From Halonatronomonas betaini (GTDB lineage: Bacteria > Bacillota > Halanaerobiia > Halanaerobiales > Halarsenatibacteraceae): DNA of 64,000 nt. The translations under genes were made by a program, and so were the position numbers. Shown here one piece after another: positions 52,000 through 60,984 of the stretch (within the stretch, counting starts at the first letter, position 1; the number at the start of each line of letters is the position of its first letter). The notes under the pieces are model-generated. The model ran no database searches. It was not told the origin of the DNA and saw only the letters and a list, made by a program, of their open reading frames with translations. The DNA is taken from positions 1 through 64,000 of the forward strand of contig NZ_JADPIE010000006.1 of NCBI RefSeq assembly GCF_015666175.1, in the 5' to 3' direction.

Positions 52000-52029
52000 A
52001 AAAAACCAGACCTGTATTTCAAGGTCTGG
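52000..52029 (-). terminator. Terminator after ftsY
   Basis: Perfect stem CCAGACCT with its complement (52006-52013 and 52022-52029) followed on the minus strand by six T residues. It separates the smc-ftsY unit from the ylxM-ffh unit. Confidence 0.9.
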
Positions 52030-52039
52030 CAGGTCTTTT

Positions 52040-53179
52040 CTATTCATCAGTAAAGAGTGCTTCAACAAAATCTTCTGGTTTGAAATCCTGTAAATCATCA
52101 GCTGCCTCGCCGACACCAATTAATCTAACTGGCAGTCCAAGCTCATTTCTGACAGCAATTACAATGCCACCCCGGGCTGTTCCATCGAGTTTTGTCAGGG
52201 CTACTCCATCAACATCGACTGATTTATTAAAGAGATCGGCCTGATTTAAGGCATTCTGGCCGGTTGTTGCATCCAGGACCAGTAATGTTTCAACTCTTTC
52301 TTCGCCGGCTTCTCTGCCGACAACTCTCCGGACTTTCTGGAGCTCATCCATTAAATTTTTCTGGGTATGGAGACGGCCAGCTGTATCTATTATCAGAAGG
52401 TCTACATCCCTTGATTTAGCAGCCTGGACAGCATCATAGGCAACTGCTGCTGCATCTGCTCCTTCAGACTGGGCAATTACATCGACTCCTAAGCGATTAC
52501 CCCAGACCTTAAGCTGATCAATAGCTCCGGCTCTAAAGGTATCACCGGCGGCAAGTAAAACTTTTTTGCCATTATCCTGATAGCGGTTAGCCAGCTTAGC
52601 AATAGTCGTTGTCTTGCCAGCACCATTTACCCCGACAACCATTAAAACCTTTAAGCCTTCCCAGTCTGTTGCCAGCGGTAGTTCTTCATCATCTGCAATT
52701 AGAATCCGCTTAATCTCTGCCTGGAATGACTTATAAAGCTCTTCTGGCTCAGTTATCTCTTTTTCTTCTACCTCAGCTTTCATCTTATCAATTAATTCCA
52801 TTGTTGTTCTAACGCCAACATCGGCCTGGATCAGTGTCTCTTCAAGCTCTTCATAAAGGTCATCATCAATATTGGTTCTGGAAAAGATAGAGCTTATTTT
52901 GGAGACAAAATTATTTCTGGTCTTACTTAAGCCAGCTTTAAGCCGGCCAAAGAAACCTTTACTGGAATCATCTTCTAAAATATCAGCTGATTCAACATCA
53001 GCTTCAACTTCCTCTTCAGTCATATCTTGATTTTCTTCTTCACCTGAATTTTTATTCTTTTCTTCCTCATTTTTATTTTCATCGCTATCTTCACTATTTA
53101 TATCTTCATTCTTATCTTCATTTATATTATCATTTTTTTCTTCATCTTTATCTTTGTTTTTCTTAAAAATATTGAACAT
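52040..53179 (-). CDS. ftsY: Signal recognition particle receptor FtsY
   Basis: A 379-residue SRP receptor. The N-terminal A domain (about 5-75) is an unusually acidic Asp/Glu/Asn/Lys stretch, as expected in a halophile. The NG domain follows with GVNGAGKTTTIAKLA, DTAGRLHTQKNL and TKLDGTARGG. It docks SRP-bound ribosomes at the membrane. I chose the ATG at 53179 (MFNIFKKN), the usual family start, over the GTG four codons earlier. Confidence 0.95.
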   Translation of the reverse strand: MFNIFKKNKDKDEEKNDNINEDKNEDINSEDSDENKNEEEKNKNSGEEENQDMTEEEVEADVESADILEDDSSKGFFGRLKAGLSKTRNNFVSKISSIFSRTNIDDDLYEELEETLIQADVGVRTTMELIDKMKAEVEEKEITEPEELYKSFQAEIKRILIADDEELPLATDWEGLKVLMVVGVNGAGKTTTIAKLANRYQDNGKKVLLAAGDTFRAGAIDQLKVWGNRLGVDVIAQSEGADAAAVAYDAVQAAKSRDVDLLIIDTAGRLHTQKNLMDELQKVRRVVGREAGEERVETLLVLDATTGQNALNQADLFNKSVDVDGVALTKLDGTARGGIVIAVRNELGLPVRLIGVGEAADDLQDFKPEDFVEALFTDE

Positions 53180-53215
53180 AAAATATTTCACCCCGTATTA
53201 AATTGTTTGAATTAT

Positions 53216-54391
53216 TTAATTAGAAGCTGCAATTTTCCGCTCAGCCTTGCTCTCAGTGGTCTTTAATTCCAGCTGGTCACAGAGATCAGTAAATTCCTGG
53301 GCTATTTTATAGCGCCTCTTTCTTAATTTAACCTCTTCTTCTGGCTTTTGCACCTTAAAGAACTGTTGCTCTAAAAATTCATTCTCATCGGCCAGCTCAA
53401 AGAGCTTATCCTGCATTTTTATCGTCATAACACCTTTAATGTCGCCTTTTTCGTCATGGCCAACAGCAACTATTGGTCTGCCCCACATTCCAGGGCCTGC
53501 CATAGCATCACTCATATGCATAACCCCTGATCCACCTGGATGGGTATGGACAATAGCTGTATTAAGGGGCATCTTTTCTGAATAGAATTCTCTAAGAGAA
53601 AGCCCGGTTATATCTTCATAGCTTGAAGCAAGTAACCTTGATGGAATATAGCCCATCCCACCAACAACAATATTGCTACAGCGAGTAATATGGCCATTTT
53701 TATCTATTCTTCCAAAAGCAGCAACCTCACGTCCTGGCTCAACCTCCAGTGATTTCTGAACCAGTTCCTCAGCAAAACTCTCTTCGACTGAGATCGGCTC
53801 CTGACGTTCAATCACCCAGGGTTTCTTTGCACGCTGACAGTTCTGGGTCACATTTTCATCGTCTATAATAGGCAGCTCTTCTGATATATTTAAGAATTCA
53901 AGACGCAATTTAGTTACTTTCTCAAGGGCTTTCTTTTCAGCCTCCATATTTTTAGCTGCTAATGAATCAAGCTGAGCATTTTCAGATTTTGTTGCCAGGC
54001 GGAAATGCTTTTCTTCTGGATAAAGAATACCAATGCCGGCAACCTCGCCATGTTTTACTCCAATATTAACAACTGGCAGATTAAAGATATTGATTGCACT
54101 TGTTGAAACTATTATTCCTGTCTGGCCAGGATCTGTCCTGATATAGGCTGCATTATCTGGTAGAGAGTTAATCATCTCAATTAGAGAAGCATTATCTCTA
54201 TGAGAGATCTCCTGTAACATATGGCGATGGGGAAGACCTGACACTCCTCCATCTATAATCTGATTGTAACAGTCTATTACTCCATTATCATTAATAAACC
54301 CGATAGTTCCTACCTGACGGCCCTGGCCGAGTTGATTCCCTCGACTGACCATAGTATCAATCAATTCGCGGCTTATGCCTTTTACCTTCAC
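53216..54391 (-). CDS. Two-domain JAB/JAMM protein between smc and ftsY
   Basis: A 391-residue protein made of two related halves joined by a helical segment (about 135-205). The C-terminal half has an exact JAMM signature, H282-x-H284-x10-D295 in HTHPGGSGVMHMSD, with E222 in GREVAAFG as the likely catalytic glutamate. The N-terminal half (about 20-125) keeps the same framework (GRQVGTIGFINDNG, then RTDPGQTG) but both metal histidines are replaced (R85, D87). So one active-looking and one dead domain. Similar genes may carry a peptidase S7 label, which I think is misleading. It may cleave a peptide or isopeptide; target unknown. Start is a GTG after GAGGAG. Confidence 0.7.
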   Translation of the reverse strand: MKVKGISRELIDTMVSRGNQLGQGRQVGTIGFINDNGVIDCYNQIIDGGVSGLPHRHMLQEISHRDNASLIEMINSLPDNAAYIRTDPGQTGIIVSTSAINIFNLPVVNIGVKHGEVAGIGILYPEEKHFRLATKSENAQLDSLAAKNMEAEKKALEKVTKLRLEFLNISEELPIIDDENVTQNCQRAKKPWVIERQEPISVEESFAEELVQKSLEVEPGREVAAFGRIDKNGHITRCSNIVVGGMGYIPSRLLASSYEDITGLSLREFYSEKMPLNTAIVHTHPGGSGVMHMSDAMAGPGMWGRPIVAVGHDEKGDIKGVMTIKMQDKLFELADENEFLEQQFFKVQKPEEEVKLRKRRYKIAQEFTDLCDQLELKTTESKAERKIAASN

Positions 54392-54493
54392 TTAATATAT
54401 ACACTCCTCATATTAATATACTCTTAAATTTAATTGAAATCTTTTAAGCCTTCATTTAATTATACCTAACTGGCTAATAAAAATCAATCGTAA

Positions 54494-57400
54494 CTAGGAA
54501 ATAGCTTCAACTGAATCTTCCTCTAAATTTAGTGATACAAGCCGGGATATTCCGCTCTCTGCCATGGTAACTCCATAGATGCAATCAGCTGCTGCCATCA
54601 TCTGTTTTCTATGAGTAATTAAGATAAACTGGCTATCCTCAACAAATTCCTGAATAAAATCTGCAAAGATTTCAATATTGGCATCATCTAAAGGTGCATC
54701 GATCTCATCAAGGATATAGAATGGACTTGGCTTAACTTTAAGAAAGGCAAAAACTAAAGAGATTGCTGTCATTGCTTTCTCACCACCTGAAAGCAGACTT
54801 AATTTCTGTAACTTTTTGCCTGGTGGTGATGCAGATATCTCAACTCCTGTATTTAGAAGATCATCTGGCTCGGTTAATTCTAGACAGGCCTCCCCGCCCA
54901 TAAAGAGCCTGGTAAAGATATCCTTGAATTGTTCATTAACTTCCTGATATGTCTCATGAAATAGAACAGACATTTTCTCTTCAAGATCTGCAATAACTTC
55001 TTCAATAGATTCTTTAGCTTTATAAAGATCCTCCTGTTCACTCTCTAAATAATCATAACGTTCCTTTAACTCTTTGTAATCATCAATTGCTCCCAGGCTA
55101 ACCTGGCCCAATCTATTGATCTTTTTCTCCAGCTTTTTAATTGCTGCTGCTGGGTCTTTAACCTTTTCACTCTCTTCTTTAACATTATCAGAATCTGAAT
55201 CTTTATCGTTATCAGCAGATTGGCTTTCTTTAGTTAGATGTCTGGCAGCTTCTTCAGGTGTCATACTATATTTATCCTCTAAACGTCCGATAATTCTTTC
55301 CTGTCTGGCCTTTAACTTACCTGTTTTTAGCTGAATCTGATGAATCTCATCCTCTAATTCTTTTTCTTCTTTTCTATCTAATCTAAGATTATCTGTTATT
55401 TTATCAAGTTCTGCCTTTAAGTTGTCTAGCTTATCCTGGGCTTTTTCTTTCTTTCTGCCAGCCTCAGTCTTCTTATTTTCAGTCTCTTCTTTTTTATTCT
55501 TAAGTTCCTGCTGACGGTCAGTCTGTTTTTTTAGCTCAGCTTCAATCCTTTTAAGTTCCTGGCTTATCTCATCCAGTCTTTCCTTATATTCTAAGAGCTC
55601 TGATTCCTGCTGGCTAAGCTGTCTTCTCCTGGAAGATAGCTGCTCTTCCTGCCTGGCCAGTTCTAATTGGAACTGTTGATAAGTTCTCTGGAGACTATTT
55701 TCATAATTAATAGCCTCCTGTAAGATTCTATCGATATCAGCCTGTTTGCTCTCCTGCTGACTGGCCTGATTTTCAACTTTTTCCAGTTTTAATTCTGTAT
55801 CTTTCTTTTTAGCCTTTATAGTTTTCAGGTTTTTTTCTTCTGTCGTGATTTCTCCATTAACTGAATCAACCTCAGAATTAAGCTCGCTTTTACGTTCCTG
55901 AATATTATTTAACCTGGTCTGATAGACCTTTAATTCTTCCCGTAATTCAGCCAGTTCTTCCTGGATATCTGCTTTATTAGAGTTTATTTCCTCTAATTCT
56001 GCTTCTTTTTCTTTAAGTTTATTCCTGATCTGGCTCAATTGCTGGCGATTGGCTTTACCTTTTTCAGTTAATTCCTCTAACTGGCGCTGACGACTTAAAA
56101 GATGAGCTGTATCTTTTCTCTGGCTTCCACCTGTCATGGCTCCACCTGGATTAATTATATCTCCATCTAAGGTTACAATCTTAAACCGTTTGCCACTGGC
56201 TTTAGAGGCGGCAGTAGCTGACTTTAAATCTTTAAAGATAGCAGTCCGGCCTAAAAGATATTTGATTACCTCTTCCAATCTGGCCTCATATTCAATAAGC
56301 TCAGAACCAAGGCCTAGATAACCTTCCTGTTGATTTAAATTATAACGATCTGGATTAATCTTTCTCCCATTGATCATATTAAGAGGAAGAAATGTTGCCC
56401 GGCCTTTCTGCTGACTTTTCAAGTATTCGATAGCCTGCTGGGCAACTGAATCATCTTCAACAACCACCTGCTGCAATCTACTCCCTAAGGCAGTTGCAAT
56501 TGCCTCTTCATATTTTTCTGGAGTTGTAATCAGTTCAGCCACTGGTCCAATAATCCCATCAAGTTTCTCATTCTGCCAGACTGAACGGACTCCCCGATAA
56601 TAACCTTCCCCTTTATCAGCCATCTTTTTTAAGGCCTGCCAGCGTGATCTGGTCCGATTATATTCCTGCTGGGCCTTATTCTCCTCTTTTTTAAGCTTAT
56701 TAAATTCGGCCTGAATAGTTTCAGAGCGATCATTAAGTTTTTCAAGTTGATCCTGATGTTCATTTATCTGATCAACAAGCTCACGACCTTTTTCCTCCAG
56801 GCTGGCTTCTTTTTCAGAGATAGCTTCAAGCTGATCATCAAGCTGATTTAATGACTCTCTTAATCTAGTAAGCTGGCGGAAATAAGATTGTTCTCTTTCC
56901 TGGAGTTCTGCCAGATCCTCTTTTAATTCTGACTGGCTGGCCATTAATTTTTGGCTCTGGTTTTCCTTGCTTCTGGCTTTAAGATATACCTGTTTTCTGG
57001 CATTATCTTCTAAAGCCCTGCAGACTTCCTCGAGCTTAAGCTGATAATTTTCAAATCTATCCCTGCCAGTATCGAGATGGCCAGAAAGTCCATCTAAATG
57101 GCCTGCTGTCTTCTCAATCTCAGTATTTATCTCTTCTTCTTCAGCTTTTAACCGGTTTTTTTCTTTAATCAGAGACTGCTTTCTTTCTAAAATAACCTTT
57201 AAATTATTTTCAATCTCCTGAACCCTGGTTTTAAACTGATAGTATTTATCTACAAGTTCGTCCTTTTTAGACTCTACATCTGCCACTTCTTCTTTTAATT
57301 CAGCCTCTTTAGACTCTTCAGTTTCAAGCTGTTGCTGCAATTTATGTAAACGGGTCTTTAATTTATCTGCCTTCTGATTTAATTCAGCTTCACTGTCATC

Positions 57401-58111
57401 ATATTTTTCCAGCTGCTGACAGAGATAGCTAACCTCTATCTCTTTAAGCTGATTATAGAGTTTTTTATATTTTCTCGCCTTCTCAGCCTTCTTTTCTAAT
57501 GGACCTAACCTCCGCTCAATTTCGTTAATTAGATCATTGACTCTTTCTAAGTCCCTGGCAGTCTTATCCAGCCTTTTTTCTGCCTCTTCTTTGCGATTTC
57601 TATGTCTGCTAATTCCGGCTGCCTCTTCAAATAACTGGCGGAGTTTTTCTGGTCTGCTCTGTAAGATTGCCTCAACCCGACCCTGGCCAACAATTGAATA
57701 GGCATCCTGATTCAAACCGGTATCATAAAGGAGATCTTCTATATCCTTTAATCTGGCATTTTTGCCATTGATGATATAGCTCCCCTTACCGTCCTGATCG
57801 ACTTCTCTGGTAATTGTAACTTCATCTTCATCATGGGGGAGTATATTTTTGCTATTATCTATTTTCAAACTGACCCTGGCTTCTTTCATTGGCTTCCGAC
57901 TATCACTTCCAGAAAATATAACATCAGCCATCTGGCTGCCTCTAAGTGTTGTCGGACTCTGCTCGCCTAAAACCCAGCGAACAGCATCAACTATATTACT
58001 TTTACCGCTGCCATTTGGCCCGACAACTGCAGTTAATGGACTGGAAAAGTCCAGGGTAACCGGCCGGGCAAATGATTTGAAGCCATGGAGGCTTATTTCT
58101 TTTAGAATCAT
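54494..58111 (-). CDS. smc: Chromosome partition protein SMC
   Basis: A 1205-residue condensin ATPase. Walker A is GPNGSGKSNIVDAVRW, the hinge lies near 515-660 (GIIGPVAELITTPEKYEEA), long coiled coils lie on each side, and the C-terminal head has LSGGEKAMTA and the Walker B ILDEIDAPLDDAN. With ScpA and ScpB, both encoded upstream, it forms the complex that arranges and segregates the chromosome. A terminator-like hairpin separates it from rluB; I found no clear promoter in the 74-base gap. Confidence 0.97.
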   Translation of the reverse strand: MILKEISLHGFKSFARPVTLDFSSPLTAVVGPNGSGKSNIVDAVRWVLGEQSPTTLRGSQMADVIFSGSDSRKPMKEARVSLKIDNSKNILPHDEDEVTITREVDQDGKGSYIINGKNARLKDIEDLLYDTGLNQDAYSIVGQGRVEAILQSRPEKLRQLFEEAAGISRHRNRKEEAEKRLDKTARDLERVNDLINEIERRLGPLEKKAEKARKYKKLYNQLKEIEVSYLCQQLEKYDDSEAELNQKADKLKTRLHKLQQQLETEESKEAELKEEVADVESKKDELVDKYYQFKTRVQEIENNLKVILERKQSLIKEKNRLKAEEEEINTEIEKTAGHLDGLSGHLDTGRDRFENYQLKLEEVCRALEDNARKQVYLKARSKENQSQKLMASQSELKEDLAELQEREQSYFRQLTRLRESLNQLDDQLEAISEKEASLEEKGRELVDQINEHQDQLEKLNDRSETIQAEFNKLKKEENKAQQEYNRTRSRWQALKKMADKGEGYYRGVRSVWQNEKLDGIIGPVAELITTPEKYEEAIATALGSRLQQVVVEDDSVAQQAIEYLKSQQKGRATFLPLNMINGRKINPDRYNLNQQEGYLGLGSELIEYEARLEEVIKYLLGRTAIFKDLKSATAASKASGKRFKIVTLDGDIINPGGAMTGGSQRKDTAHLLSRQRQLEELTEKGKANRQQLSQIRNKLKEKEAELEEINSNKADIQEELAELREELKVYQTRLNNIQERKSELNSEVDSVNGEITTEEKNLKTIKAKKKDTELKLEKVENQASQQESKQADIDRILQEAINYENSLQRTYQQFQLELARQEEQLSSRRRQLSQQESELLEYKERLDEISQELKRIEAELKKQTDRQQELKNKKEETENKKTEAGRKKEKAQDKLDNLKAELDKITDNLRLDRKEEKELEDEIHQIQLKTGKLKARQERIIGRLEDKYSMTPEEAARHLTKESQSADNDKDSDSDNVKEESEKVKDPAAAIKKLEKKINRLGQVSLGAIDDYKELKERYDYLESEQEDLYKAKESIEEVIADLEEKMSVLFHETYQEVNEQFKDIFTRLFMGGEACLELTEPDDLLNTGVEISASPPGKKLQKLSLLSGGEKAMTAISLVFAFLKVKPSPFYILDEIDAPLDDANIEIFADFIQEFVEDSQFILITHRKQMMAAADCIYGVTMAESGISRLVSLNLEEDSVEAIS

Positions 58112-58158
58112 AATTATTCCGCCTTCTTTGAATACTGGTCGCTATCTAATCTACATGG

Positions 58159-58183
58159 AAAAACCTATCCGAACAGGATAGGT
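58159..58183 (-). terminator. Terminator after rluB
   Basis: Perfect stem ACCTATCC with its complement (58163-58170 and 58176-58183) followed on the minus strand by TTTT. It ends just two bases from the rluB stop codon. Confidence 0.75.
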
Positions 58184-58185
58184 AA

Positions 58186-58914
58186 CTAAGCTTCTGAAGC
58201 TTTCAAATCCTTTAACCTGGCGATCTCTTCACTGCTCAATTCTTTTCTTTCACCTGGCTGGAGATTGTCAAGCTCAATCGGGCCAAACCTTAATCTCATC
58301 AGATCAGTAACTTCATGGCCAACAGCCTGGCACATCCTTCTTACCTGGCGATTTCTGCCCTCATGGATCGTTATTAAAAATTTAGTTCTCTCTCCCTGAT
58401 AATTCAACTGATCTACTCTAGCCGGGGCTGTCATCCCATCATCAAGCTCAACCCCTGCTTCCAGCCTGGCAATATCATCCTTTGCTATTCTGCCATCGGC
58501 AATCACTCTGTAGGTCTTCTCGATTTCAAAAGAAGGGTGGGTTAAAATATGGGTTAATTTGCCGTCATTGGTTAAAAGAATAAGGCCACTGGAATTATAA
58601 TCTAACCGGCCAACTGGATATAGCCTCTGTTTGATGTCATCAACAAACTCAACAACAGTCTTTCTACCTTTCGGGTCTGAAGCAGTTGAGATAACGCCGA
58701 CTGGTTTATGTAATTTAAAATAGCGCTTTTTCTCTCTTTCAATCTCATTACCGTCAACTTCTACATAATCTTCAGTTGGATCTATCTTAAAGCCCATCTC
58801 TGTAACAGTTTCACCATTAACTTTAACTCGACCGGCGGCTATTATCTCCTCAGACTTGCGTCTGGAGGCAACTCCGGCATGGGCCATAAATTTCTGTAAT
58901 CTAACTTCTGCCAT
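58186..58914 (-). CDS. rluB: 23S rRNA pseudouridine synthase RluB
   Basis: A 242-residue RsuA/RluB-family enzyme. The N-terminal S4 domain (RLQKFMAHAGVASRRKSEE) binds RNA; the catalytic aspartate is in YPVGRLDYNSSGLILLTNDG; GRNRQVRRMCQAVGHEV is the C-terminal family block. It converts a uridine of 23S rRNA helix 89. It overlaps the scpB end by 14 bases, the usual scpA-scpB-rluB order. Confidence 0.95.
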   Translation of the reverse strand: MAEVRLQKFMAHAGVASRRKSEEIIAAGRVKVNGETVTEMGFKIDPTEDYVEVDGNEIEREKKRYFKLHKPVGVISTASDPKGRKTVVEFVDDIKQRLYPVGRLDYNSSGLILLTNDGKLTHILTHPSFEIEKTYRVIADGRIAKDDIARLEAGVELDDGMTAPARVDQLNYQGERTKFLITIHEGRNRQVRRMCQAVGHEVTDLMRLRFGPIELDNLQPGERKELSSEEIARLKDLKASEA

Positions 58915-59479
58915 TCTCCTGATCCTCCTCTTCTGCCAGGGATTTTCTATCTGGCAGTTGATTTAAATCTTTTAAATCAAAAAATGTTAAAAATTCCTCT
59001 GTAGTTCCATATTCTATCGGGTTTCCTGGCTGCTCACGGCGGCCAAGTTCTTTGATTAAATCGTATTTGCTTAATGTCCTTAATGTCTGATCGACCCGGA
59101 CACCTCTAACCTCTTCAATCTCAGTTCTGGTAACTGGCTGATGATAGGCCACAATTGCCAGGGTTTCTAATGAAGCTTCAGTTAAATTAACTTCTCTCGG
59201 AGCTGCCAGTATATCTTTGATCAACTGGCCTAAAGATTTTTTATTGGTTAGAGTATAATTACCATCGTACTCCTTTAATTCCAGGCCCCTTTCTGGTTTT
59301 TCATATTCAAGCTGGAGCTGTTTGAGAGCTTTTTTAATATCTCCCTTTGTCATTTCCAGACCTGAGCTTAACTGATGGAGTGATAGCACCTCTGGTGAGG
59401 CAAATAATAATGCCTCCAGCCTGGCTATAACTTCAGGGTCAAACTTAAATTCAAGCTGTTCTTCTTTAGTCTGACTCAT
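58901..59479 (-). CDS. scpB: Segregation and condensation protein B
   Basis: A 192-residue ScpB with two winged-helix domains: RLEALLFASPEVLSLHQLS and ETLAIVAYHQPVTRTEIEEV with RGVRVDQTLRTL. It dimerises and binds ScpA, regulating the SMC complex. I chose the ATG at 59479 (GGGGTGGG seven bases upstream). It overlaps scpA by 14 bases and rluB by 14. Confidence 0.95.
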   Translation of the reverse strand: MSQTKEEQLEFKFDPEVIARLEALLFASPEVLSLHQLSSGLEMTKGDIKKALKQLQLEYEKPERGLELKEYDGNYTLTNKKSLGQLIKDILAAPREVNLTEASLETLAIVAYHQPVTRTEIEEVRGVRVDQTLRTLSKYDLIKELGRREQPGNPIEYGTTEEFLTFFDLKDLNQLPDRKSLAEEEDQENGRS

Positions 59480-60221
59480 GCTTATTCCCACCCCGTCTGG
59501 TCAGTTCTACCTGGATCTCTCCAAAGCGCCTGGACTGTTCTAATTTTATCTTTCTCAATCTATTTAACTCTAAAACTGATAAAAATGTAATAACAATCTC
59601 TAATTTATCCTGATGGTCAGTTATTAATTCTTTGAAATTTAGACGTTTTCCTCTGCCAGCAGTTGCCAAAATCGTCATTACTTCATTGATCTTATCCTGG
59701 AGTGTTATTGTTTCTCGAGCCAGGCGGACAAGTTTTTCCCTTTCTGCTTCCTGGGCCAGCCTCGTCTCATAGGCATCCATTGCCTGACAGTATAATTTAT
59801 GGATGGTCTGGATATCTGCATCCAGACTCAAAATATAGTTATCATCAGGGATATCCAGAGTTCTTTCTGGAAAATGATAATCTTTAGCCTCATCAGCCAG
59901 CTCACCTAAAGTTCCAGCCAGCTCTTTTATAATCTGATGTTCCTTTAACCTGGCCACTAAATCAGGCTCTTCTTCCTCTTCCTCCTGATTATAGATCGGC
60001 AGCAGGCTTCTGGCCTTAAGCTGAACAAGCTCAGCACCGATAACTGTAAATTCACTGGCCTGGTCCATATTGAAATCTTCAAGCCTATCAAGATAGGAGA
60101 GATACTGGTCTGCCACTCTGGCCAGAGAAATCTTGGATATCTCTATTTCATTTTCTTTAATTAATTTATAGAGCAGGTCCAGAGGACCTGTGAAGTTTTC
60201 TATTTCAAGCTGGCAGCCCAT
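59466..60221 (-). CDS. scpA: Segregation and condensation protein A (kleisin)
   Basis: A 251-residue kleisin. The N-terminal ENFTGPLDLLYKLIKENEIE and ISLARVADQYLSYLDRLEDF bind the SMC neck; the C-terminal winged helix (VITFLSVLELNRLRKIKLEQ) binds the SMC head. The middle is acidic. It is the first gene of the scpA-scpB-rluB unit, with the M50 gene 81 bases upstream. Confidence 0.95.
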   Translation of the reverse strand: MGCQLEIENFTGPLDLLYKLIKENEIEISKISLARVADQYLSYLDRLEDFNMDQASEFTVIGAELVQLKARSLLPIYNQEEEEEEPDLVARLKEHQIIKELAGTLGELADEAKDYHFPERTLDIPDDNYILSLDADIQTIHKLYCQAMDAYETRLAQEAEREKLVRLARETITLQDKINEVMTILATAGRGKRLNFKELITDHQDKLEIVITFLSVLELNRLRKIKLEQSRRFGEIQVELTRRGGNKHESD

Positions 60222-60302
60222 ATCTTTGATTCCCTCCTCTTATTGATATTTAAAAAATTATTTCTTGATTATAAAAAGTATTTCTTGATTATAACTTGAT
60301 TA

Positions 60303-60950
60303 TTAAAAGAATACTAATAGATTTAAAATGCCATTTACTACCGGGCCGATAATCGACCAGAGAACTCCTGAATAGGCCAGTACAAGAATAACGAGCATTC
60401 CCATTGGCCCCTCTAATTTGTTGAAGTAACGGTCATATTTCGGTGGCAGGACCCCTCTTAAAATCTTGGAACCATCCAGCGGTGGAAATGGCAGTAGATT
60501 AAAGATTGCCAGACTGATATTAATTATTATAGCCAGGTAGAGAAAGTTTACAACTATAATCATTGTATTACCTCTCATACCATAAAGTAAACCCATTAAA
60601 GACTGGCCGGTTATTAACGGCATTATATTAATTATTATAGCAAAAAATGCTGCCAGAGCCAGATTTGAAGCTGGACCGGCAAAACTAACTAACATCATAT
60701 CTCTTCTTGGATTATTATAGTATCTCGGATTTATTGGAACTGGCTTGGCCCAGCCAAAACGCTGAGTCATTAATAAAACCAGTGCACCTATTGGATCCAA
60801 ATGGGCTAACGGGTTCAGAGTTAATCTTCCGGCATTCTTAGCAGTTGGATCTCCCATCATGTAAGATGCATAACCATGTGATAATTCGTGCAAGGACAGT
60901 GATAAGAGTAAAACAGGTAATAATAAAATCAATTGCATTATATTATCCAC
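60303..60950 (-). CDS. Site-2 protease-like membrane metallopeptidase (M50)
   Basis: A 215-residue membrane protein of the small M50B group often found near scpA. HELSHG in the first membrane segment is the HExxH zinc site; NPLAHLDPIGAL and the AGPASNLALA block supply the remaining conserved residues. It probably cleaves substrates within the membrane; none is known for this group. I prefer the GTG at 60950, 11 bases after GGAGG; the annotated longer frame starts before that site. Confidence 0.85.
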   Translation of the reverse strand: MDNIMQLILLLPVLLLSLSLHELSHGYASYMMGDPTAKNAGRLTLNPLAHLDPIGALVLLMTQRFGWAKPVPINPRYYNNPRRDMMLVSFAGPASNLALAAFFAIIINIMPLITGQSLMGLLYGMRGNTMIIVVNFLYLAIIINISLAIFNLLPFPPLDGSKILRGVLPPKYDRYFNKLEGPMGMLVILVLAYSGVLWSIIGPVVNGILNLLVFF

Positions 60951-60984
60951 TTTTAATTTAACCTCCATTAATAATAGCAAACTA

